52,393 bases of DNA. It comes from Bacteroidales bacterium (GTDB lineage Bacteria; Bacteroidota; Bacteroidia; Bacteroidales; F082). Position numbers and translations under genes: made by a program. The stretch is from assembly GCA_017428285.1 (NCBI GenBank), contig JAFRRE010000037.1, forward strand, positions 1 through 52,393. The letters run 5' to 3'. This document shows, one piece after another, positions 16,614-25,800 of the stretch. A model generated the notes under the pieces. The model was not told where the DNA came from, did no database searches, and saw nothing but the letters and a program-made list of their open reading frames with translations. How positions within the stretch are numbered: position 1 is the stretch's first letter; the number at the start of each line of letters is the position of its first letter.

Positions 16614-18019
16614 AGGATTTCCTGCGTGAGTATCCGCTGCCGAATTGGACCGACACCATCATGTCGCAACCGGAAGGCTATGTGGCGGACGCCGAAGGCA
16701 ATGTGGAAATATCCTCTTCAGATGGCTTGGTCTGGCTCATCTCCACCGTGAATGGATTGAATGGTTGTGAGCCCGATGATTTCAATGGCCGTACTGTGAG
16801 TTTGGCAAACGACATCGATTTTGGGGAGACAGGTTTGAACTATTGCTTCAGCCCTATCGGTACACGTGAGACACCGTTTTTGGGAACCTTTGACGGCAAT
16901 GGCTACAGGATTATGCACCTTTGGCAGGTTTACTCTCGATATGTCCCTGATTATCATTACTATTTCGATATGGGCTTTTTCGGATATATCCGTCATGCTG
17001 TGGTGAGGAACGTTACCATTGATCCGACAAGCGGAATAGGTTCATCAGCTAACGATGTCGATTATTATAGAGGAGGCGTGGTGGGCTTTGCTGACTCCCT
17101 TTCCATCGTGGAGAACTGCCATACTAGTAATTCCATAGGTATTCATAGTTACGGTGGTGGGGTAGTTGGCATGAACCGCAATTCAACCATAAGAAATTGC
17201 TCATGTGGTGGGCATAATAATAGTTTAGGTTCTCCGTTTGAAGGTGCTGGTTTAGTGGCTTACAACCGTTCCGAAGGGGGGTATGCTGATGCCATAGTAG
17301 AGAACTGTTATTTTTATGGAAGAGTTGACCCTTCTTTCAGCACATGGTATCTTGGTGGTCTTGTGTGTTACAATGAAACTGTAACCAACGACAATGGTAA
17401 GCGAGCTATTGTGAGGAACTGCCATAGCACTCCGACAAGTGATTTTTGGGCTTACAAAGAAGATGGTGTTTTTGCAGCGGTCAATTCAGAAGGCAGCATC
17501 ATCAGTAATTGCTATACAGATTTTACCAAAGTGAGCTATCCCATTATGGTTGGGCAGAATCAAGGCGAGATGCAGGACTGTTCCTCGTATACCATTATTG
17601 AGAGTGTTGGATCATTGGCAGACTCTGTTACTGTCAACGGCATCCCCACCGACAACCTACTTGATGCGCTCAACCTTTGGATAGCTAATCAGGAGCATCC
17701 TGAGCTCTACAGGACTTGGACGATAATCAACGACAGCATACCTGTGTTTGGGGATTACTATGTGGGTGTTCCCGAGAGCCAGGATTCGAACGATTGGGTA
17801 ACTGTCCATCCCAACCCCACCTCAAGTTTTGTTTCTGTCAAAGGCGAAGACCTGCGGCAGGCCGTGGTGGTCAATTTGTTTGGTCAGCAAGTGATGCATG
17901 TGGTAGGTGAATGTAACGAGCTTTACATCGACATGACTATGCTGCCCTCTGGTATCTACTTCATCACCGTCACCGACAAGGAGGGGCGGAAATGCGTGAG
18001 GAAGGTGGTGAAGGAGTGA
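16550..18019 (+). CDS. T9SS-exported beta-helix/GLUG-like protein, paralogue 3
   Basis: 489 residues. Signal peptide MKKHIFIILLFCLPFMAVAQ. The body has the same plan as paralogues 1 and 2 (SQPEGYVADAEGNVEISSSD, SPIGTRETPFLGTFDGNGYR, MGFFGYIRHAVVRNVTIDP, GGVVGMNRNSTIRNCSCGG). Its C-terminal sorting domain (VHPNPTSSFVSVKGEDLRQA, then VVVNLFGQQVM, LPSGIYFITVTDKEGRKCVR) matches the 10520 protein rather than paralogues 1 and 2. The gene is thus a mosaic: front end of the 15021 type, tail of the 10520 type. Only 47 bases separate it from paralogue 2, so co-transcription is likely. Function beyond export is unknown. Confidence 0.85.
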   Translation: MKKHIFIILLFCLPFMAVAQDKDFLREYPLPNWTDTIMSQPEGYVADAEGNVEISSSDGLVWLISTVNGLNGCEPDDFNGRTVSLANDIDFGETGLNYCFSPIGTRETPFLGTFDGNGYRIMHLWQVYSRYVPDYHYYFDMGFFGYIRHAVVRNVTIDPTSGIGSSANDVDYYRGGVVGFADSLSIVENCHTSNSIGIHSYGGGVVGMNRNSTIRNCSCGGHNNSLGSPFEGAGLVAYNRSEGGYADAIVENCYFYGRVDPSFSTWYLGGLVCYNETVTNDNGKRAIVRNCHSTPTSDFWAYKEDGVFAAVNSEGSIISNCYTDFTKVSYPIMVGQNQGEMQDCSSYTIIESVGSLADSVTVNGIPTDNLLDALNLWIANQEHPELYRTWTIINDSIPVFGDYYVGVPESQDSNDWVTVHPNPTSSFVSVKGEDLRQAVVVNLFGQQVMHVVGECNELYIDMTMLPSGIYFITVTDKEGRKCVRKVVKE

Positions 18020-18023
18020 TGAA

Positions 18024-18042
18024 GGGGATTGCAAATCCGCCG
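18024..18042. repeat. Recombinant REP-like palindrome
   Basis: GGGGATTGCAAATCCGCCG joins the left half of the 17-base palindrome to the right half of the 23-base one. It looks like a deletion between the twin cores. Confidence 0.6.
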
Positions 18043-18130
18043 AAACGGGTGTGGAACGAGTGAACTTCGGTAAACAAACAAAAAAAATTCAATTAAAGCA
18101 GAAAAATTTTGTTTGAAACGGATTTTTTTG

Positions 18131-18138
18131 TATTATTG
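18131..18138 (+). promoter_or_regulatory. Near-consensus -7 box for the 18165 gene
   Basis: TATTATTG followed by CAGCG, one mismatch from TAnnTTTG, 27 bases before the ATG at 18165. Confidence 0.5.
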
Positions 18139-18164
18139 CAGCGTGATTTGACCACAAAAGCGCC

Positions 18165-19190
18165 ATGAAAAGACTTTACATCATCCTTTGCTTGCCACTC
18201 GCTGCACTATTTTTCGCCTGCTCGACCGACATCGACCTCTATGCAGAATACGAGGAAAAACCCATCGTCTATGGCCTCCTCGACTCCAATGCCGACACCA
18301 ATTTCATCAAGATCAACCGCACTTTTTGCGTGCGAGGCGATGCCTATCAGGTAGCCGCCAACCCCGACTCGAGCAACTATCCGGGCAAGTTGGACGTCCG
18401 CATGATTGAGTATTGCAACGGCGACTCTATACGTGAGATCGTGTTCGACACCATCACCATCCACAACAAGGAGCAAGGCATCTTTTATGCACCTGACCAA
18501 AAGCTGTATTACACGACAGAGAAATTGGGCATGAACGGAAACGAAAAGAACTATAGCTATCGTTTGAGCATCGTCCTTCCCGACCGCACATTGGTCTCCG
18601 AGACCAAGATGGTGGGCAGCAACCACTTTGACGTGCAAAGCTTGGGAATGAATTTCTCGAAAGAGTATTTCGGAATGAGTCAGTTTTTCCTGTTCCGTCC
18701 TGCACCCAATGCAGGCATCTACCATGTGACCATCGCCTTCACCTATTTGGAGCAAAGGACACCCGATGCCGACTCGGTACCGCGCACCATGATCTGGGAC
18801 AAAGGTTATTATTATGAGAGCAACTTAATCTATCAGATGATGAACGAGTGCTATGTGTTTCACTATCGCCCCGAAGAGTTTTACGCGCATTTGAAAGAAT
18901 TTGTCGGTGGCGACACGGTTTCAGGCGTGCGCCGGTTGCTTACAGATTATCCCATCGAAGTCACCATCGACGCAGGCGGCGAGGACTTGCAGCAATACAT
19001 CTACCTCAACGATCCTTCAAACGGGGTTCCTTTGGGTGACAACGATTTGTCGCTCATCGACGGCGGCTATGGCGTGTTTTCATCAAAGATGACGGTGAAA
19101 CATGGCATCAGGTTGGGCGGCGAGACAGTGCCCGAACTGATGGAGATGACCAATTGGGGCTTCAAGTATATCGGTGGGAAAGAGGAATAG
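18165..19190 (+). CDS. DUF4249-like lipoprotein
   Basis: 341 residues. Signal sequence MKRLYIILCLPLAALFFACS with lipobox FFAC (Cys19). The mature N-terminus (IDLYAEYEEKPIVYGLLDSN, then IKINRTFCVRGDA) resembles the start of DUF4249-type Bacteroidota lipoproteins, in which a beta-sandwich follows the lipidated Cys and asks for a product over-viewed as outer-membrane associated. Later segments include NYSYRLSIVLPDRTLVSETK and GGDTVSGVRRLLTDYPIEVT. The family assignment is from pattern memory and moderate. The function is unknown; DUF4249 proteins often lie near TonB-dependent transporters, which is not the case here. It is followed by ruvA after 92 bases with its own promoter. Confidence 0.65.
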   Translation: MKRLYIILCLPLAALFFACSTDIDLYAEYEEKPIVYGLLDSNADTNFIKINRTFCVRGDAYQVAANPDSSNYPGKLDVRMIEYCNGDSIREIVFDTITIHNKEQGIFYAPDQKLYYTTEKLGMNGNEKNYSYRLSIVLPDRTLVSETKMVGSNHFDVQSLGMNFSKEYFGMSQFFLFRPAPNAGIYHVTIAFTYLEQRTPDADSVPRTMIWDKGYYYESNLIYQMMNECYVFHYRPEEFYAHLKEFVGGDTVSGVRRLLTDYPIEVTIDAGGEDLQQYIYLNDPSNGVPLGDNDLSLIDGGYGVFSSKMTVKHGIRLGGETVPELMEMTNWGFKYIGGKEE

Positions 19191-19250
19191 GAACATTTAC
19201 TTATTACGAAAGATTTATGTTAGATTTGTTTCCCCTATCCCTTTTTTTCC

Positions 19251-19258
19251 TATTTTTG
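19251..19258 (+). promoter_or_regulatory. -7 box for ruvA-sprA
   Basis: TATTTTTG followed by CAG, matching TAnnTTTG, 25 bases before the ruvA ATG at 19283. It probably drives ruvA and sprA together, since only 5 bases separate the two genes. Confidence 0.75.
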
Positions 19259-19282
19259 CAGTTTAATCCAAACTGCGCCTAA

Positions 19283-19864
19283 ATGTACGCCTATATCACT
19301 GGCAAAATAGCCGAAAAATCGCCCACCTACGTTGTCTTGGACAACCAAGGCATCGGCTATTGCATCAACATCACGCTCAACACTTTCACCGCCATCGGCG
19401 AGAAGGAAGAGGTGCGCCTCTACGTCCATGAGCAAATCCTTGAAGATGCACACAACCTCTTTGGCTTCTTCACCGCCAAGGAACGCGACCTCTTCGAACT
19501 GCTCATCTCCGTGTCGGGCGTAGGCTGCAACACGGCCAGGCTTATCCTCAGCTCACTGACTGTCAACGAGTTGAGCAACGCCATCGCCAACGATGACGTG
19601 AAAACCATACAAGCCGTGAAAGGCATCGGCGCCAAGACTGCCCAACGCATCGTCATCGACCTGAAAGACAAACTCAAGAAAAACGACTTCCCGACCGAAA
19701 TATTCGCTGTGGCAGACAATACAATCAAGTCTGAAGCGTTATCAGCATTGACGATATTGGGCTTCGGCAAAGCCGCCGTCGACAAGGCCCTCGACCGCCT
19801 GCTGAAACAAATGCCCGACGCCAATGTCGAAACGCTGATTAAAGAAGCACTTAAAATATTGTAA
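19283..19864 (+). CDS. ruvA: Holliday junction branch migration protein RuvA
   Basis: 193 residues, the usual length. RuvA tetramers bind four-way junctions and load the RuvB motor for branch migration in recombinational repair. An N-terminal OB-fold (1-62, MYAYITGKIAEKSPTYVVLD, FGFFTAKERDLFELLISVSG) is followed by two helix-hairpin-helix motifs (SGVGCNTARLILSSL; VKGIGAKTAQRIVIDLKDKL) and a C-terminal three-helix RuvB-contact domain (SEALSALTILGFGKAAVDKA). It begins a plus-strand run ruvA-sprA-gcvH-vanZ-tonB, an order I recall from other T9SS-bearing Bacteroidota but cannot check here. Confidence 0.97.
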   Translation: MYAYITGKIAEKSPTYVVLDNQGIGYCINITLNTFTAIGEKEEVRLYVHEQILEDAHNLFGFFTAKERDLFELLISVSGVGCNTARLILSSLTVNELSNAIANDDVKTIQAVKGIGAKTAQRIVIDLKDKLKKNDFPTEIFAVADNTIKSEALSALTILGFGKAAVDKALDRLLKQMPDANVETLIKEALKIL

Positions 19865-19869
19865 TTTAG

Positions 19870-22800
19870 ATGAATACCCATATAGTACAAATGCGGAATG
19901 AGGAAATGCAAAGCATTCGACGAAGTCAATGCGGAATGAGGAATGTGGATTCTCATTCAGCATTTAACATTCAGCATTCAGCATTCCTAATTCTTTTCTT
20001 TCTTGCTTTTTTCTTATCGCCAGCCCTCAATTTGACTGCTGCAAGCGACTATAATATTTTCTATCCCAACCCATACACTGTCGAGCCCGACACGAACAAG
20101 ATGATCTATCCCATCCCGGTCAACACGGGCAACCCCTTGCTGGACCTCAACAACAAGTCGCCTTTCTACCTCAACGACCCCAGCAACTTCGAGACCGAAA
20201 TCATCTATGACCCCCTGACCGGGCAATACACATTCAAACGCCGCATCGGCCAGTTCTACTACGACACCCCCACCACCCTCACGCAAAGCGAATATTTCGA
20301 GTATAAGAATCGTCAAGGCATACAAGAATACTGGAAGGAACGCCGCAGCCAGAACGCGCGTTCGACCACCAACGGCAGTTCCATCATCCCGCCCATGTTC
20401 ATCGGCGGCAAGGCCTTCGAGACCATCTTCGGCAGCAACACCATCGACATCCGTCCCCAAGGCTCGGTCGACCTCACCTTCGGCTTCAAGCACAGCTTCC
20501 GCGACGACCCCTCGATGACCGAACGCCGCAAACGCCACAACGACTTCGTCTTCGAGCAGGACATCCAGCTCAACGTGATGGCCAAAATTGGTGACAAGAT
20601 CAACTTCAACATCAACAAGAACACCAAGGCAACCTTCAATTTCCAGGATAAGCTCGCCCTGAAATACCAAGGCAAGGAAGACGAAATCATCCAGCTCTTG
20701 GAAGCCGGTAACGTCAGCTTCCCCCTCAACAGCACCCTCATCACGGGTACGCAACAGTTGTTCGGTGTGAAGAGCAAACTGAAGTTCGGCAAGACCACCA
20801 TTTCATCCATCGTCTCCTACCAAGAGAGCGAGTCGCAAAACATCACTGTGCAAGGCGGCGCCCAGACTAACGAGTTTGAACTCAGCTGTTTGGACTACGA
20901 AGAAAACCGCCACTTCTTCCTCAGCCAATATTTCCGCGACCAATATGAGACCGCCCTCTCAACGCTACCTACGGTTACTTCAAGCATCAACATCACCAAG
21001 ATTGAAGTCTGGATCACCAACACCAACACTTCGACGCAGAACACACGTAATATCCTTGCATTGAACGACTTGGGCGAAGGCAAAGACAACTGGATCTACA
21101 ACCCGGAAGTCATCCCAACCAGCAGCAAGACCTATCCACGCAACGGCGCTAACAACTTGGTCTCCCGTATGGACACCACGCAAATCCGCGGCATCAGCAC
21201 GGTGACCAACTACATGAGTAACGACCCCATGCGCATCGGCAGGTCGGGCTATATGGTTTCTGGGCGCGACTTTGAGAAAGTGGAAAATGCCCGTCGCTTG
21301 AGCAACACCGAATACTCGCTCAACTCGAAGTTGGGTTTCATCTCCTTGAACGTCAACCTCAACGCCAACCAGACCTTGGCCGTTGCCTACCAATACACCA
21401 TCGTGGGTTCCGATGAGGTCTACCAAGTCGGTGAATTCTCCGACCAAGGCATCAACACGCCTAAGGTGTTGGTGACCAAGCTGCTGAAAGGCACCACGGT
21501 GAACACAAAAATGCCCATCTGGAACCTGATGATGAAGAACGTCTACAACATCAGAGCCTATCAGGTGGGGTCGCAAGACTTCATGCTGAACATCTTCTAC
21601 AACGGCAACTCCAACAGCACCCCATACGGTTACTTCACTGAAGGCTCGGTGAAAGGTGTCTCGCTGCTGAACCTGATGGGCTTGGACAACCTGACCACGC
21701 AAAACAACCCCATCGCGGGCGGTGATGGTGTGTTCGACTTCTTGAACAATGCTGCAACGCAAGGTGGTACCATCAACGCTTCGAATGGCCGCATCTATTT
21801 TCCTGTGCTGGAGCCGTTCGGCAAGCACATCCACGAGAAAGTCTTCCCCGATGAGCCCAACTTGGCCAACAAATACGCCTTCGACTCGCTCTATACGATG
21901 ACCAAGACCTCTGCCGAGCAATATTCGGAGAAGAACAAATTCTCCCTGAAAGGCTATTACTCATCCCAGTCGGGTAGCGAGATCAGCCTCAACGCGATGA
22001 ACGTGGCCCAGGGCTCTGTGAACGTTACGGCTGGCGGCGTGCAACTCGTTGAAAACGTTGACTATACTGTCGACTACACTTTAGGTCGTGTCACCATCCT
22101 GAACGAAGGTATCCTCAACTCGGGCACGCCCATTAACATCTCGTTGGAGTCGAACTCGGGCTTCAGTGCCATTCGAAAAACATTCCTAGGCTCCCGCGTC
22201 GAGCATGAGTTCAGCCAAGACTTCCATGCCGGAGCCACCATACTCTATCTCGGCGAGAAATCGTACACACAGAAGATCAACTACGGCGAGGAAGCCATCG
22301 CCAACACCATATACGGTGCCGACCTCAGCTATCACACCGAGGCGCGTTGGCTGACAAGCTTCATCAATGCCTTGCCTGGCATCAGCACCAAGGCTCCTTC
22401 GCGCATCAACGTGGACGGTGAGTTTGCCCGATTCATCCCAGGCCTGTCCAAGTCGGCCAGCGAGCCTGGCACCTCCTACATCGACGATTTCGAGGGTGCC
22501 AAGTCAACCATCGACTTGCGTCTGCCCACTTTATGGAATTTAGCCAGCACGCCGCAAAACCAAAACGACCTCTTCCCTGAGGCAGCGGCCAACACCGGCC
22601 TCAATTATGGCAAGAACCGCGCCTTGCTGTCGTGGTATGTCATCGACAACTCGGTCTTCTACGACCGCAACTATAGTTATCGTCCTGCCAATGTCGACAA
22701 CGAAGAGCTGTCGAAAAACTCCGTCCGTCAAGTGCTTGAGACCGAGCTCTTCCCCAACAAGGACATTGAAACCGGCACACAGACCAACATCTCGGTGCTC

Positions 22801-25800
22801 AACTTGGCCTATTACCCCGAAGAGCGTGGTCCATACAATTACGATATCGACCCGACCCCCTACTCTGCCGGTATCGCTGAAGACGGCTCGCTGAAAGACC
22901 CGAAGAGCCGTTGGGGCGGCATTATGCGCAAGATGGAGTCGACCGACTTTGAAGCGACCAATATCGAATATATCGAGTTTTGGCTGATGGATCCCTTTGC
23001 CGACGAGGAATTTGCCGACAATCCAGGTAAGCTTTACATCAACTTGGGCGATGTCTCGGAAGACATCCTCCGCGATGGCCGCAAGTTCTACGAAAACGGC
23101 CTGCCCGCCACATCGACGGTAGAGAATGTCGACACCACCATTTGGGGTCGTGTACCCACCTTGCAAGACCTTGTCGGCACTTTCAACAACTCCTCGGAAG
23201 CCCGTCAATACCAAGATGTGGGTTATGACGGCTTGCGCGATATAGACGAGCGTAGTTTCTTCGAGAACACCTATCTAAGTGTTCTTAGGGAACGCTTTGG
23301 CGAAAGCTCAGCTGCCTACACCCAGGCCTACGATGACCCTTCGGGCGACAACTACCACTACTTCCGTTCCAACGATTGGGACACGCCGGACGACGAAGTC
23401 CACAAGAGCATTTTGGCCCGCTACAAGCAATTTAATGGTCCTGACGGCAACTCGCCTGCCGACATCCAGCAGACCGAAGGCTACATGAGCAGCAACTCCA
23501 CCTTGCCCAATGCCGAAGACATCAACGGCGACAACACCTTGAGCGAGTCGGAGCGTTATTACCAATACGAAATCGACCTCAATCCTGCCAAAATGGTCGT
23601 TGGCCAAAACCATATCGCAGACATCTTCCAATCTGGTGGTGTCTCTTTGCCCAACGGACAGATTGGCGGTGTCACATGGTACCAATTCCGCATCCCTATC
23701 AGGCAGCCTGACAGGGTCATCGGCCGCATCGACGACTACTCCAGCATCCGCTTCATGCGTATGTTCCTTACCGACTTCCAGCGTCCCATCGTGTTGCGTT
23801 TCGCCACCCTCGACCTCGTGAAAGGCGAATGGCGCACCTATTCGCAGAGCATCCAAGCCCCTGGCGAATACGAGCCCAACGACATCACCAACGAGACCAC
23901 ATTCGACATCTCGGCCGTCAGCGTCGACGAGAACAGCCGCCGCCAGCCCGTGCCTTATGTCATCCCACCCGGCATCCAACAAGAGCGTGTTATCGGCATG
24001 ACGCAGACCACTCGTATCAACGAGCAGTCGCTGCAAATCACCGTCCAAAACCTCGTGGACGGCGACGGTCGTGCCATTTACAAGACCGCTGACTTCGACC
24101 TGCGACAATACAAATACTTGAAGATGTTTGTCCACGCCGAAGCCGCCCACGAAGACATGCCACTCGATGACCAAGACCTCACCGTATTCATGCGTATCGG
24201 TACCGACTTCACCGAAAACTACTACGAATACGAAGTGCCACTAAAGGTGACACCATGGGGTTCACCTTACACCAACGATGAAGCCATTTGGCCTGAAATC
24301 AATAACTTGGACATCAGACTAGAAGATTTCGTTGAGGTGAAACAACGGCGCAACGAGGCCATGAACCAGCCCAACAGCAATGTCCGCCTCAACTACATCT
24401 ACTCCGAAAAGACCAAGAAAGGCACGGTTGACAACAAAGACTACTACCATACCATCAAGGTCATCGGTAACCCGAGCATCAGCGACGTGGAAGCCATGAT
24501 GATCGGTATCCGCAACCCGAAGCGGCAAAACCTTGCCGATGCCGATGACGGCCAACCCAAGAGTGCCGTGGTGTGGGTCAACGAATTGCGCCTCACCGAC
24601 TTGAACAGCAATGGTGGCATTGCGGCCACGGGACGCATTGAGGCCACTCTTGCCGACTTGGGACGCGTGAGCGTCAACGGCTCCTATAGCTCGGCAGGCT
24701 TCGGTGCCTTGGACAGCCGTATCACCAACAACACCTTCGAAGCCCATTCCACCTTCAACGTGGCAACAGACCTCGAATTGGGCAAGTTCCTCGAAAACAC
24801 TGGCCTCAAGATCCCGATGCACATCGACTATGGACAAAACAAGATCACACCGCTTTATAACCCCTACGACCCCGACATCAAGCTGAAAGACGCCCTTGCT
24901 GCCATGAACAGCGACGAAGAACGAACCGAGTTCACCTCCACCATCCATGACTACACCCGTCAGAAGAACATCAACTTCATGAACGTCAGGAAGGAGCGCG
25001 TCAACAAGAAACGCAACGATGATGAAGGAGACAAGGGTAAAAAAGAGAAAGAAAACTCAAGAGACCCCAATCAAGGCTTTAAAGGTGGTCGTGGCAACAT
25101 GCCCAAGGTACACATCTACGACATCGAGAACTTCAACCTCTCCTTCGCTTACAATGAGACTTTCCAGGAGAACACAGACATAAAGTCCTACCTTGTAAAG
25201 TCATACAGGGGCGGTTTGGGTTACAACTATGCTGGAAACCCCAAGCCTGTTGAACCCTTCGCCAAAGCCAAGTGGGCTTCGAGTCCCGCCTTGCAAATCA
25301 TCAAGGACATCAACTTCTTCTACGCACCGAAGAGCATTGTCTTCAACACCGAGATGTACCGCTACTATTCGGAGCGAGAGATGCGCAACAAGAGCGGCGG
25401 CATCATCAACATCATCCCGACCTATTCGAAACAATGGGATTGGACACGTAACTATCAGTTGCGTTACGACCTTACCAAGGCTCTCACCTTCGACTATTCG
25501 GCACAAGCCCAAGCCTACATCTACGAACCCGCAGGCTATGTTGACCGTAACGCCGACCCTGAGAAATGGCAGAAAGTGCAAGACACCATCAAGAATGAAC
25601 TGAGAAACCTTGGTTCCGTGTCGCGCTATACGCAAAACTTCAACGCAAGCTACACCTTGCCCATCAACAAAATCCCGATTTTCAACTGGATTACCGCCAG
25701 TGCCAGCTATCAAGGCACCTACAACTGGACCGCATCTGCAAAATCCATACAGCACCGCTTGGGCAACACCATCGACAACACCAGCAACATACAAGGCAAC

